Positions 1 to 8,147 of a stretch of DNA of 42,269 nucleotides are shown in pieces. The stretch is from Saprospiraceae bacterium (GTDB taxonomy: Bacteria > Bacteroidota > Bacteroidia > Chitinophagales > Saprospiraceae), in NCBI GenBank assembly GCA_019187225.1, contig JABAQQ010000040.1, positions 1 through 42,269 of the forward strand. Direction: 5' to 3'. The notes beneath the pieces were generated by a model. It was not told where the DNA came from, did no database searches, and worked only from the letters and a program-made list of their open reading frames with translations. The translations under genes and the position numbers were made by a program. Within the stretch, counting starts at the first letter, position 1, and each line of letters begins with the position of its first letter.

Positions 1-108
<108 letters not shown>

Positions 109-332
109 ATAGTCTTTAACTCCACTCTTATTAAAAAGCAGAGCCGTCATTCTTACGACGTCCGAGCGCTCCCTGACTAAACTCTTCCCTTACCTCTCTC
201 TCAGAATATCGCATTCCTGCAATATCCCTCTCGCTACAAAGTCTTTCGCTCTTTACTGTCAATGAACTCGTTATATAGAAACCGCTTGCGCGGATCGTAT
301 AATCAAAACATCATTTGTTTCAAATGGGGTCG
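109..332 (-). other. 16S rRNA leader region
   Basis: This is transcribed spacer between the proximal rRNA promoter and the mature 16S start. I see no convincing open frame and no tRNA. An open frame on the plus strand across 262-594 overlaps both rRNA promoters and has no plausible protein features. Pre-16S processing stems probably involve this stretch, but the other half is outside the window. Confidence 0.6.
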
Positions 333-364
333 CAAAGGTACATACATCTTCTTGACTTATCCAA
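333..364 (-). promoter_or_regulatory. rRNA operon promoter, proximal
   Basis: Read on the minus strand, TTG at 364-362 is followed after 21 bases by TACCTTTG at 340-333. This matches the Bacteroidota sigma-ABfr consensus (TTG at -33, TAnnTTTG at -7). It lies about 225 bases upstream of the mature 16S end and is the downstream member of a tandem pair. Confidence 0.75.
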
Positions 365-485
365 GCACTCGTCCAATTTTTTTTAACATTTGGCAGTCAT
401 GCCATTCAGCCCGATCAGCCTTTCAAAAAAGGAAATTGTTTCCCGGAACTGCCATTTCAATTGGCTCTTTTGGCGAAAGCGGGCG

Positions 486-514
486 CAAAGGTAAGACGGG
501 TTTTTGTTTTTCAA
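486..514 (-). promoter_or_regulatory. rRNA operon promoter, distal
   Basis: On the minus strand, TTG at 514-512 (within GTTTTGA) is followed after 18 bases by TACCTTTG at 493-486. The spacer and upstream flank are A/T rich, which could act as an UP element. Tandem promoters are usual for rRNA operons, so this fits with the proximal promoter about 150 bases downstream. Confidence 0.72.
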
Positions 515-597
515 AACATATTTTCAAATGTTTTGCCTTCCATGATGTGCGGATTCCGGAAGAATATCGGATGTGCCGTTTTTTTATACCATAAAGG

Positions 598-627
598 TTG
601 ACATCTTGAGAAAACATAATATTTTTG
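598..627 (+). promoter_or_regulatory. Promoter of comF
   Basis: TTG at 598-600, a 19-base spacer, then TATTTTTG at 620-627 match the Bacteroidota consensus. It diverges from the rRNA promoters. The -7 box abuts an ATG at 628, so a transcript started here would begin downstream of that ATG. This favours the in-frame ATG at 661 as the ComF start. Confidence 0.65.
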
Positions 628-660
628 ATGCTGGATTTCGATCTTGCCCAATTAAAAAAA

Positions 661-1386
661 ATGAAGATGGTCCTGCAGAACTCTTTTCCTGCCTTTCGCG
701 CTCTTTGGAGCGGTTTTTTACACCTGATCTATCCGGAATTGTGCGTGGCCTGCGGCGCTGATATACCTGCAGGTGATGCTTGTTTTTGTTTCAGGTGTCA
801 ATTGAAAATTTCAGTCTCCGATATGCATCTTGTACGGGAGAATGAATTTACCGATCGCCTGTGGGGCCGGCTCCAGTTGGAAAGTGGCGCGGCCATGTAT
901 TATTTTACCAGAAAAAGCCCCGTTCAGCAGGCGTTGCACCAATTGAAATACCACAATAAACCGGAGATCGGGGTAAAGATAGGGCGGGCCTTTGGCCGCA
1001 AACTGAAGGCTTCGGATGTTTTCAGGCCGGTAGAAGCGATTGTCCCGGTGCCGCTGCATCCTAAAAAGGAACGCTTGCGCGGTTACAACCAAAGCGCCCA
1101 GTTTGCCCAGGGAATTTCAGAAGTGATGGACATCCCGGTATTAAGGAATGCATTGGTTCGGCGGGCTTTTACAGCAACACAAACGAAAAAAAAACGCATG
1201 GAGCGGTTTGAAAATGTGGATGACGTATTTGTAGTGGAAAAGCCGACCCTGCTTCAGGGTAAACACCTGCTGTTGGTAGATGATGTGCTGACAACCGGAG
1301 CAACGTTGGAGACCTGCGGTCACGCGCTCCTGGGGATAGCGGGAACACGACTGAGCGTAGCAACCATCGCCATTGCCGTCAACTGA
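661..1386 (+). CDS. comF: ComF family phosphoribosyltransferase-like protein
   Basis: The 241-residue protein has the ComF layout: an N-terminal zinc-ribbon-like cluster (Cys28, Cys31, Cys41/43, Cys46 in LCVACG...CFRC) and a type I phosphoribosyltransferase fold ending in the PRPP loop LLLVDDVLTTGATL near residues 203-216. ComF proteins are needed for DNA uptake in natural transformation; their enzymatic reaction is not settled. ComEC and a ComEA-like HhH protein are encoded about 13 kb downstream, so a competence role is plausible here. I chose ATG 661 because the promoter's -7 box directly abuts the alternative ATG at 628; starting there would add 11 residues. The gene stands alone, divergent from the rRNA operon. 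Confidence 0.9.
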   Translation: MKMVLQNSFPAFRALWSGFLHLIYPELCVACGADIPAGDACFCFRCQLKISVSDMHLVRENEFTDRLWGRLQLESGAAMYYFTRKSPVQQALHQLKYHNKPEIGVKIGRAFGRKLKASDVFRPVEAIVPVPLHPKKERLRGYNQSAQFAQGISEVMDIPVLRNALVRRAFTATQTKKKRMERFENVDDVFVVEKPTLLQGKHLLLVDDVLTTGATLETCGHALLGIAGTRLSVATIAIAVN

Positions 1387-1400
1387 TGCCTCATAACATA

Positions 1401-1440
1401 GTCGTTTGAAAGTAGTTTGAGCGGTTTGAGTCGTTTGAAA
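1401..1440. repeat. Degenerate tandem repeat of GTCGTTTGAA-like units
   Basis: Four imperfect units of about 10 bases (GTCGTTTGAA, AGTAGTTTGA, GCGGTTTGA, GTCGTTTGAA) start 15 bases after the comF stop codon. It is one of several phrase-like intergenic repeats in this window. It does not look like a terminator. Confidence 0.6.
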
Positions 1441-1521
1441 TTGTTATTGCTCAATCTCGTAAAAGTGGCTGGTGTTCAAAACCATTTTGCGTTGACGGCT
1501 TACAGACAAACCTGATCTGCC

Positions 1522-1818
1522 ATGAAACGGCTTTACCCTCGCCAGATACAAGACAAATTTTACCTTTCCCGGTTGTTGGAGCAATATCTCACTACCCTGG
1601 AGGCATCGCCGATGCATGTGACGTTGCGGGCACTGGCCTATAATTCAGGGATTCCCGAATCTGTTTTTCGTCGTCTGATGAACCTGCACCGCGACCCGGC
1701 GGATGCCCCCAATATCCATGCTGAGGATTATTACATTCTTTTTTCCAATATACTGTTCCGCTACCCGACAGTGAAAATATGGCTGCAGGACAACGGTGAG
1801 GTGTTTTTTGAAATGTAA
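1522..1818 (+). CDS. Hypothetical protein, 98 aa
   Basis: I do not recognise a family. The 98-residue product is charged and probably mostly helical, with no signal peptide, membrane segment or cysteine cluster. The N-terminal half (LEQYLTTLEASPMHVTLRAL) and the stretch around PESVFRRLMNLHRDP look like amphipathic helices, possibly a small HTH-like fold, but this is only an impression. ATG 1522 follows a repeat and about 80 bases of unassigned sequence without a good promoter box. Codon usage resembles the neighbours, and no other frame competes well, so I think it is real. It precedes the nfu-type gene but is separated from it by that gene's own promoter. Confidence 0.6.
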   Translation: MKRLYPRQIQDKFYLSRLLEQYLTTLEASPMHVTLRALAYNSGIPESVFRRLMNLHRDPADAPNIHAEDYYILFSNILFRYPTVKIWLQDNGEVFFEM

Positions 1819-1886
1819 CGCCTGAATAAAACGGGGTTTTCGGGTTTGGAAATTTGTTAAGGACGGCCAGAAACTCACCGCTACGA

Positions 1887-1919
1887 TTGAACCATTCCAA
1901 ATAAGGCGTGTTACCTTTG
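1887..1919 (+). promoter_or_regulatory. Promoter of the Nfu-type gene
   Basis: TTG at 1887-1889, a 22-base spacer and TACCTTTG at 1912-1919 match the Bacteroidota -33/-7 consensus. The start codon follows 35 bases after the -7 box. Confidence 0.7.
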
Positions 1920-1954
1920 CCCTGCACTTTAAAACGGATAAGAAATTCTCGATC

Positions 1955-2566
1955 ATGGAAGCTACCATAACAAAGAGCCCTGTGATGCTGTACACAGAGC
2001 AAACGCCCAATCCCGAAGCGCTGAAATATGTCACCAACCGGATGCTTTACCGGGGTATTGCCGATTTCAAGGAAAAAGAACTGGCCGCGGAATGGAGTCC
2101 GATGGCCAACAGCCTGATGGAACTGCCTTATGTAAAAAGCGCATATTTCAACAACAACTACGTCACCATAACGAAGGAGTTCAACTACGACTGGTCTGAA
2201 ATAATGCTCAAGCTGAAGGAATTCGTAAAAGAATACGTGGAAAACGGCGGCACAATAGTAAAGGACGGTTTTGCCGAATACCTGGAGCAAACCACCGCAG
2301 AAAGCAACGCCGTGCAATTCAGCGGCGAAAACGGCGAAATTGCCAAAAAAGTGAAAGACCTGATTGATACCTACGTGAAGCCCGCCGTGGAAATGGATGG
2401 CGGCAACATCGAATTCAAAGCCTATGAGAATGGGACGGTTTACGTGACCATGCAAGGCTCGTGCAGCGGATGCCCATCTTCCACTGTGACCCTGAAAGCC
2501 GGTATCGAAGGTATGTTGAAGCGCATGGTGCCGGAAGTGACGGAAGTGGTGCAGGAGATGGCTTAA
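1955..2566 (+). CDS. NifU/Nfu family Fe-S cluster carrier
   Basis: The 203-residue protein has two domains: an Nfu N-terminal domain (about 10-95, beginning YTEQTPNPEALKYV) and a C-terminal NifU domain (about 120-200) with the cluster-binding CSGC motif at Cys170 and Cys173. Proteins of this type carry or assemble [4Fe-4S] clusters and deliver them to client enzymes in the cytoplasm. The two-domain form is common in Bacteroidota and is not a sign of nitrogen fixation. The gene has its own promoter upstream and hairpins downstream, so it is probably monocistronic. The start is supported by the conserved N-terminus. Confidence 0.92.
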   Translation: MEATITKSPVMLYTEQTPNPEALKYVTNRMLYRGIADFKEKELAAEWSPMANSLMELPYVKSAYFNNNYVTITKEFNYDWSEIMLKLKEFVKEYVENGGTIVKDGFAEYLEQTTAESNAVQFSGENGEIAKKVKDLIDTYVKPAVEMDGGNIEFKAYENGTVYVTMQGSCSGCPSSTVTLKAGIEGMLKRMVPEVTEVVQEMA

Positions 2567-2579
2567 ACGAGTGCCCTAA

Positions 2580-2661
2580 ACCTTCCAATCGGCAACCTTG
2601 AAAAGCCTGTTGAGATAACTCATTTAATTTGAGATTGGAAAAGGGGCCGATTGGAGGGTTG
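2580..2661 (+). repeat. Long-gapped inverted repeat after the Nfu-type gene
   Basis: AACCTTCCAATCGG (2580-2593) pairs with CCGATTGGAGGGTT (2648-2661), with one mismatch and a 54-base gap. It begins 13 bases after the stop codon. It could fold in the 3' untranslated region. A stronger terminator hairpin follows at 2691. Confidence 0.5.
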
Positions 2662-2690
2662 TAAAAAATAAATCAGGATCCAGCAATGGC

Positions 2691-2733
2691 ATAGCCCTCG
2701 AACAGCATCGCTCTGTTCGAGGGCTATTTCTTT
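2691..2733 (+). terminator. Terminator hairpin after the Nfu-type gene
   Basis: ATAGCCCTCGAACAG (2691-2705) pairs perfectly with CTGTTCGAGGGCTAT (2713-2727) across a 7-base loop, followed by TTCTTT. The 15-bp perfect stem is strong, though the T tract is interrupted. Confidence 0.75.
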
Positions 2734-2763
2734 GTAAAATCCATCCGACATTTTTCTGCGAAC

Positions 2764-2771
2764 TACCTTTG
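2764..2771 (+). promoter_or_regulatory. -7 box of the flippase promoter
   Basis: TACCTTTG matches the Bacteroidota -7 element and lies 49 bases before the flippase ATG. I see no good TTG at the usual -33 distance, so the promoter may depend on an activator or an extended -7 element. Confidence 0.5.
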
Positions 2772-2781
2772 CCCCGGGAGG

Positions 2782-2813
2782 CCGTCTACCGTCTACCATC
2801 GGCCGTCTACCGT
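2782..2813. repeat. Tandem repeat of CCGTCTA units
   Basis: CCGTCTACCGTCTACC followed by a broken unit and CCGTCTACCG fill the space between the -7 box and the flippase start codon. The same phrase occurs at 33400-33419, next to the crotonase promoter, in the same orientation relative to the gene. Confidence 0.7.
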
Positions 2814-2820
2814 TATACAA

Positions 2821-4299
2821 ATGTCGTTGATAAAAAAACTGGCGGGAGAAACCGCTTTATACGGCCTGAGCAGCATTGTGGGGCGGCTGCTCAATATGCT
2901 GCTGGTGCCGTTCTACACGCGGGTGCTGGCGACGACGAACGAATACGGAGCGGTCATTGATCTGTATGCCACGTCGGCCTTCCTGATGGTCTTGTTCTCT
3001 TACCGCATGGAATCGGCTTTTTTCCGCTTCGGAACGCCGGCGGAGGACAGGGAAAAGACCTATTCGACGGGGATGTTGTCGCTGTTCGGCACTACGGCTA
3101 TTATTGCCGCAATACTCCTGATCTTCGCACAACCTATTGCTGATGGCCTGGAATATCCGCAGCACCCGGAGTACGTTCGATGGTTCGCCCTGATACTGGC
3201 TTTCGATTGCCTGGCGGAGTTGCCATTTGCCCGTTTACGGCTGGAACAGCGACCAAAGCGCTTTGTTTTCATCAAGTTGACCAATATTGCGGTCAACATC
3301 GGGATGAACTTATTCTGGCTGGTGTTTTGCCCCTGGGCGGCGAAAAACGGGCTGGATTGGGTACATGTTGTGTGGTCGCCGGGGTTGGGGGTAGGCTATA
3401 TTTTTCTGTCAAATTTGATCGCGAGCCTGGTCACGCTGCTGCTGTTGTCGCCGCAGTTGAAGGCCGTTCGATGGAATTTTGACAAAGCCTTATGGGGGAA
3501 AATGGTGGCCTACGCCGCACCGCTCATCATCGTGAGTTTTGCAGGGATCGTGGACGAAATGTTCAGCCGTTCCATGCTGAAATACCTGCTGCCGGGCACC
3601 CCACAGGAAAACCTGGCAGATGTGGGCATTTTCGGAGCGAACTATAAACTGGCTGCGCTTATTACCTTGTTCACCCAAGCTTATCGCTACGCCGCAGAGC
3701 CTTTTTTCTTCCGGCACGCGGGAGATAAAGATGCCCTGCGCACGCAGGCGGAAGTGACCAAGTGGTTTACTATTGTCGGTGCCACCGGCATGCTCGGTAT
3801 CCTGCTCTTCCTCGATGTGGTCAAATATTTTATCGGTACGAAGTACCACAGCGGCCTGCACGTGGTGCCCATCCTGCTGATGGCCAATCTGTTGCTGGGT
3901 GTGTATTACAATTTCTCTATCTGGTACCGCCTGAAAGACCGCACGGGTTTGGGCGCCTGGATTTCGGTTGCCGGGGCCGTCATCACCATTGTGCTGAACC
4001 TGTTGCTGATCCCGCGTTTCGGCTACACGGGAGCAGCGTGGGTGACGCTGACCTGCTATGCTTTTATGAGTTGGGCAACGTGGTTTACGGGGGAAAAACA
4101 CTACCCTGTACCGTATCGGCTGGGGCGAATGGCACTGTATGTCGCCGCTGCGTTAGGGCTTTTTGCTGTGAGCAAATTGGTTGAAACGATGCTGCCCGGC
4201 CATTCTGTAGTACTATGGACAGTACGGGTAATTCTGTTTGGCAATTACCTCGCCCTGATTTATTTTTTGGAAAAGAAGCAATTGAAACGGCTTGCTTGA
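2821..4299 (+). CDS. Polysaccharide/lipid-linked oligosaccharide flippase (MATE/MOP superfamily)
   Basis: The 492-residue protein is strongly hydrophobic with roughly 12-14 predicted membrane helices and the start typical of Wzx-like proteins (LAGETALYGLSSIVGRLLNM). Proteins of this family flip undecaprenyl-linked O-antigen, capsule or exopolysaccharide units across the inner membrane. Length and layout fit the family. No glycosyltransferase or polymerase genes are next to it, so its substrate cannot be inferred. A -7 promoter box and a CCGTCTA repeat precede it. The next gene starts 35 bases after its stop and is probably co-transcribed. Confidence 0.88.
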   Translation: MSLIKKLAGETALYGLSSIVGRLLNMLLVPFYTRVLATTNEYGAVIDLYATSAFLMVLFSYRMESAFFRFGTPAEDREKTYSTGMLSLFGTTAIIAAILLIFAQPIADGLEYPQHPEYVRWFALILAFDCLAELPFARLRLEQRPKRFVFIKLTNIAVNIGMNLFWLVFCPWAAKNGLDWVHVVWSPGLGVGYIFLSNLIASLVTLLLLSPQLKAVRWNFDKALWGKMVAYAAPLIIVSFAGIVDEMFSRSMLKYLLPGTPQENLADVGIFGANYKLAALITLFTQAYRYAAEPFFFRHAGDKDALRTQAEVTKWFTIVGATGMLGILLFLDVVKYFIGTKYHSGLHVVPILLMANLLLGVYYNFSIWYRLKDRTGLGAWISVAGAVITIVLNLLLIPRFGYTGAAWVTLTCYAFMSWATWFTGEKHYPVPYRLGRMALYVAAALGLFAVSKLVETMLPGHSVVLWTVRVILFGNYLALIYFLEKKQLKRLA

Positions 4300-4334
4300 T
4301 GGCACACGCACCATCCCATTCAGGAGTTGCATCT

Positions 4335-4958
4335 ATGTTACAAAATGAAAGGATGCAACGAAGACCCCTTGTTTGGTATCGCTCCGGCATGATTAGCCTT
4401 TTGTTGTTGCCGACGCTTTGCCTGTTTTTTTTGCGAGAAAAAGGCGTTTTTCAGGAATATCGCCTGTTGCCTGTTTTCCGAATCACGAAGGAATTCTACG
4501 AGCCACAAAAATATAAGTGGGTAAATTTTGTTCGCCCGCCAGAAAGGCAAGATTTGGAGATACTGGTTAATGGGGATGAGGAGCAATCGAAAACGAATTT
4601 GGAGATGGCTCAGCACTTTCTGAATCAACTCGTTAACCGACAAGATACCGTCAGTGGGGTTCATTTCAAATTTGGTGACAGGGCAAAATACTGGATGTTT
4701 GTCCTTGCACTCGACATTTGTAAAATTGAAAAAACGCAGCATTTTGTCACACTCGAAAACGACATCCGAGCCTACTACGAGGAACCCGACTTTGGAAAAA
4801 CTTTAAAGCCGGTTCTTCTTTGCGAGGTGATTGCAGAAAATACCGACTTCGAACAAAACGCTTTTACTGATCTTCGTGAATTTTGGCAATTAGGCTTGGT
4901 TTTCAGTCTTTTAGTTGTCTTTTCATTCTTGTCTCTCTATAAAGTCTATAACCAATAA
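4335..4958 (+). CDS. Hypothetical membrane protein with two terminal helices
   Basis: I do not recognise a family. The 207-residue product has a membrane helix near residues 19-34 (MISLLLLPTLCLFFLRE) and another at the C-terminus (LGLVFSLLVVFSFLSLY), with about 130 residues between them that probably face the periplasm. The reading frame is open back to 4215 inside the flippase gene. I chose ATG 4335 because it leaves the flippase gene intact and is preceded by AGGAG at 4322-4326. The gene is visibly more AT rich than its neighbours, which suggests later acquisition. Its 3' end converges on the caspase gene 18 bases away. Confidence 0.7.
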   Translation: MLQNERMQRRPLVWYRSGMISLLLLPTLCLFFLREKGVFQEYRLLPVFRITKEFYEPQKYKWVNFVRPPERQDLEILVNGDEEQSKTNLEMAQHFLNQLVNRQDTVSGVHFKFGDRAKYWMFVLALDICKIEKTQHFVTLENDIRAYYEEPDFGKTLKPVLLCEVIAENTDFEQNAFTDLREFWQLGLVFSLLVVFSFLSLYKVYNQ

Positions 4959-4976
4959 CCAATCAAACAGTCACCC

Positions 4977-6677
4977 TCAGCGCACCACCGCCACCGGCAT
5001 TTTCGGATCGTACGTCCCTTTGATTACCGGGCTTTGGCGGTTGCCGGTGTAGTCGCGCACATTAGAGGTCACGAAGTCGTAGAGTTCTTCCACCGTCACC
5101 ACTTTGTCCTTGTTTTTATCGGCCTCGCCTTTCAGCCCCCGGATGAGGAAGTGGCTGAACACGCCCTGTCGCAGGCCCTGCGATTCGAGCGAAGTTTCGT
5201 CTGCTTTGCTCGACATGATGAGTGCCGTGCCGGATACGGATTTGGCGAGGGTGGTGTAGTAGGTGTTGAGCACCGGATCGTCCTCGCCGGAGCGCATGGC
5301 AAAGAGGCTGCCGCTGTGACAAGCGTCAGCGAGGCAGAGTTTGAATTTCGCCGGGCATTTGTTGAACGCTTTGGCGATTTCCTCGTGGGTGATCTTGTTG
5401 TTGAAGCCGTCGAAATCGATGGGCAGGAACGAGCCGTTGAGGCCGTGGCCGGAGAAGTAAAAAATCACCAGGTCGTTCGGGCCGACTTGTGAGAAAATTT
5501 CGTTCATCGAACCGAGGATATTGTCGCGCGTAGCGTCTTCGTCCACGAGGATGCGCAATTGTTCGTCGGGCAAGGCGCCGCCTTCGAGGCTTTTCAAAAA
5601 AGCATAAAAGCGGTAAGCGTCGTCGTCGGTATAGCGCAGCACGGGCATGTGGTCGTACGCAGCCACGCCAATCACCACGGCCCATACCTTGGTGTCGGTT
5701 TTTTCCACTGGAGGCTCCGCAGATGTTTCGGCAACCGGTGGAGCGGTGGGTTTGTAGTCGGCGGGCGGTTCTTTACCGATGTATTCGCCGTTGCGCCAAT
5801 AACCGTCTACTACTGTGCCGTCGCGGAGGTAAAGTGTGCCTTTGCCGCCGAACGCACCTTCCTGCCATTCGCCGCGGTAGCGGTCGCCGTTGGCGTAGGT
5901 GCAGATGCCATAGCCGTGCGGCAGGTCGTTTTTGAAGTCGCCGACGTACTTGGCTGAGCCTTCCTTGTAAATATACGTTCCTTTGCCGTCGGCACAGTCG
6001 CCCTGAATACAACCGACCTTGCCGCTTTCGATCAGGCTGCTGCCGACAAATTCTCCCTGCCGCCATTCGCCGCTTTCCTGGTGGTTGTCGGCGGCATAGG
6101 TGCGTGTGCCTTGGCCGTCGGGATAGTTTTCAGAAAATTCCCCTTCGTATTTATCGCCGTTGGCGAAGTAAAACACACCCTGTCCGTGAAACTTACCGTT
6201 CAGGAACTGCCCCTCGTATTTGCTGCCGTCGGGGTACGCAAAAATCCCTTGCCCGCTTTTACAATCGCCTGAAAGACAGCCGGATTGGATGTTGGTGCCA
6301 TCGTCCTGGCTTTCGTCTTTTTTGCGGGCGATGTATTCTTCGAGTAGTTTGCCGTTTTCATCCACCGGCTTGCCGCGTTTCCAGAGGCCGGTGCGGACGG
6401 TTCCGTCGGAGTAGGTTTTTGTGCCGCGTCCTTCAGGGTACCGGTGTACCCATTCGCCCTGGTATTTGCTGCCGTCGGTATAATAACAAACGCCGATGCC
6501 GTGAATTTCGCCATCTTTGAAGTGGCCGGTGTATTTGGCGCCGGATGGATAAACAAAAGTGCCGACGCCGTTTTTACAATCGCCGGAAATGCACTGGGCG
6601 GAAAGGGAAAAGGGAAAAATGAAAAACGAAAAATGAAAAATGATGACTGAAAGGGAAAGGAACGGGCGCTTCTTCAT
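4977..6677 (-). CDS. Secreted MORN-repeat protein with C-terminal caspase (peptidase C14) domain
   Basis: The 566-residue protein has a signal peptide (residues 1-27, cut likely after LSAQ), three MORN-repeat blocks and a caspase-like domain (about 328-566). Each block opens with a C-x-x-G-D-C motif (Cys29-34, Cys134-139, Cys223-228), followed by MORN units of the YxGxFxxGxxHGxG type. The catalytic dyad is visible as His411 in FYFSGHG and Cys453 in DACHSG, so the peptidase should be active. Caspase-fold enzymes in bacteria act in regulated proteolysis and programmed death. The signal peptide puts this one outside the cytoplasm, where its substrate is unknown. A proline-rich linker (300-326) separates the two halves. 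The hydrophobic core of the signal peptide is encoded by low-complexity repeat DNA (6604-6645). The gene is monocistronic and convergent with 4335-4958. Confidence 0.9.
   Translation of the reverse strand: MKKRPFLSLSVIIFHFSFFIFPFSLSAQCISGDCKNGVGTFVYPSGAKYTGHFKDGEIHGIGVCYYTDGSKYQGEWVHRYPEGRGTKTYSDGTVRTGLWKRGKPVDENGKLLEEYIARKKDESQDDGTNIQSGCLSGDCKSGQGIFAYPDGSKYEGQFLNGKFHGQGVFYFANGDKYEGEFSENYPDGQGTRTYAADNHQESGEWRQGEFVGSSLIESGKVGCIQGDCADGKGTYIYKEGSAKYVGDFKNDLPHGYGICTYANGDRYRGEWQEGAFGGKGTLYLRDGTVVDGYWRNGEYIGKEPPADYKPTAPPVAETSAEPPVEKTDTKVWAVVIGVAAYDHMPVLRYTDDDAYRFYAFLKSLEGGALPDEQLRILVDEDATRDNILGSMNEIFSQVGPNDLVIFYFSGHGLNGSFLPIDFDGFNNKITHEEIAKAFNKCPAKFKLCLADACHSGSLFAMRSGEDDPVLNTYYTTLAKSVSGTALIMSSKADETSLESQGLRQGVFSHFLIRGLKGEADKNKDKVVTVEELYDFVTSNVRDYTGNRQSPVIKGTYDPKMPVAVVR
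6604..6645. repeat. Low-complexity repeat encoding a signal-peptide core
   Basis: On the plus strand the unit GAAAAATGAAAAACGAAAAA and variants recur. Read on the minus strand in frame, they give the Phe/Ile/His/Ser-rich signal-peptide core (IIFHFSFFIFPFS) of the caspase-MORN protein. Confidence 0.6.
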
Positions 6678-6830
6678 GGTGTCGGTGAACGGGAAACGGT
6701 GAGGATTGATGACTTTAATGACTTCAATAACGACCTGACGCGGGATTTTATTAACTTTTATGACAGGGTTTTATTGCTTTCATTCGCCGGGGCAAAAATA
6801 TGACGAATTTGTACAACCTGTTCGCAGGTG

Positions 6831-6861
6831 TTGGCGTCAAAACATCGAAACACTAACTTTA
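6831..6861 (+). promoter_or_regulatory. Promoter of the lipoprotein gene
   Basis: TTG at 6831-6833, a 20-base spacer and TAACTTTA at 6854-6861 form a near-consensus Bacteroidota promoter (last G replaced by A). The lipoprotein ATG follows 12 bases later, which supports ATG 6874 rather than the frame's upstream extension to 6760. Confidence 0.6.
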
Positions 6862-6873
6862 GCCCGCCAACTT

Positions 6874-8112
6874 ATGAACATGAAACACATCCTCCTCCCC
6901 GCCACACTTTTCTTTTTTGTCCTCGGTTGCAAAAAATACGAAGCGGAATATGCAGTCAATTGCCAGTTCAGCCCCTTTTATTTTGGGAATGAAAGGGCAT
7001 TGTTCATGACCAATGCCGATGGGAAAGTGCTCAAAAGAATTGAAATTCCGGAGGGTGCAAACACATTAAGCGAACAATTTTCGCTTTCGGGAGATGATTT
7101 GCCGGAGCAATACGACCTGCACTACGTTTTTTTTGAACAGTTCGAACCCGGCAGAAAGATGGTCTACATTTTTTCGCACCTGGATGTTCCCAACGGCGCT
7201 TCGGTATTTTTTGTCACGCTTCCCGGATTCCCTACATTTATAAGAAAGGCTCATATATATATTGATGGCGTGGAGTCATTCGATTCGCTCGAAGTGGTGG
7301 ATGGTCATGCCTTCGACAACGAGCCTCAATTCACGCCGGCTGAAAATAAGGTCGAATATGCACCTTATATTCCGGTCACTCAAGGCCTGGTTCTCAGGCT
7401 TTTGGCCAACGGTGAATCTCAATTCCGGTATCTCTATTTGCCCGACAGTTTGAAGAAAGACACGATCTCGGTTTCCTGGCAGGAATTTAAACCGGAAAAC
7501 AATTTCAAGAATATAGAATTGCCGGACAATCAAACGGCTCAACTGTTTGAGGTCAGCGCTGTCTCACCCGATTTTAAACATTATACCACACTTGCCAGGG
7601 GTTACAATTACTTCAGTGCTGCACCGGCCCGGTTCAACCACCCGGAAGGGCTCCAGGAGCCAGTGGCGTATCGGATCAAGGTGGAATCGGATGGCAATAC
7701 GTATGATAAAATATTTCAACCCGGCGAAGCGCTTCGGTTCGAACCTTCCGACATGACCATCGGCGACATTGCCGTCGCCGGCACCGGCTTGACGGTTCAT
7801 ACGAGCGGCCAGATAGACCTTCTCCGCGCCAATATCAACACTTTTGAGCCGGGCACCTATAACGGTGATGGGGTTTTTTGGCAAATTGACGGTAAACCCG
7901 AATCGTTCGATCATCATACCCTACCTGTTTTTTCGGAATATTTTCCGGATTGGTACGACCAGACGGCCGCATTTAAAAAAGGCTGGGCCATGGCTATTCA
8001 GTACGGCGAACACGATTACCCGCAAATCCGCGAAGGTTTTCCCGATCGGCTGAACGAACCTTTTGCCGTTGCCCGGAGCGGTTACCGGTCAGTGGGGAAA
8101 TTCTTTTATTAA
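6874..8112 (+). CDS. Hypothetical lipoprotein
   Basis: I recognise no domain family. The 412-residue product begins MNMKHILLPATLFFFVLGC, a lipoprotein signal whose lipobox (VLGC) gives Cys19 as the lipidation site. The KK after the Cys is usual in Bacteroidota lipoproteins. The remainder is soluble and beta-rich looking, rich in Phe, Tyr and Asp, with no enzyme motifs that I see. It is probably anchored in the inner or outer membrane facing the periplasm. An in-frame ATG also exists at 6880. It precedes gldG by 35 bases, but gldG has its own -7 box, so a functional link is uncertain. Confidence 0.75.
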   Translation: MNMKHILLPATLFFFVLGCKKYEAEYAVNCQFSPFYFGNERALFMTNADGKVLKRIEIPEGANTLSEQFSLSGDDLPEQYDLHYVFFEQFEPGRKMVYIFSHLDVPNGASVFFVTLPGFPTFIRKAHIYIDGVESFDSLEVVDGHAFDNEPQFTPAENKVEYAPYIPVTQGLVLRLLANGESQFRYLYLPDSLKKDTISVSWQEFKPENNFKNIELPDNQTAQLFEVSAVSPDFKHYTTLARGYNYFSAAPARFNHPEGLQEPVAYRIKVESDGNTYDKIFQPGEALRFEPSDMTIGDIAVAGTGLTVHTSGQIDLLRANINTFEPGTYNGDGVFWQIDGKPESFDHHTLPVFSEYFPDWYDQTAAFKKGWAMAIQYGEHDYPQIREGFPDRLNEPFAVARSGYRSVGKFFY

Positions 8113-8120
8113 AAGGGTCG

Positions 8121-8128
8121 TACTTTTG
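8121..8128 (+). promoter_or_regulatory. -7 box of the gldG promoter
   Basis: TACTTTTG matches TAnnTTTG and lies 19 bases before the gldG ATG. No clear TTG is seen at -33 distance. Confidence 0.5.
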
Positions 8129-8147
8129 CCAACCAAAATAAACTCAT

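Noticed and set aside
262-594. 110-codon plus-strand frame
   Set aside because: It covers both rRNA promoters and the leader, with no protein-like composition.
1955-2566. Nitrogen-fixation NifU
   Set aside because: The domain order (Nfu_N plus NifU C-terminal) is that of a general Fe-S carrier, and no nif genes are present.
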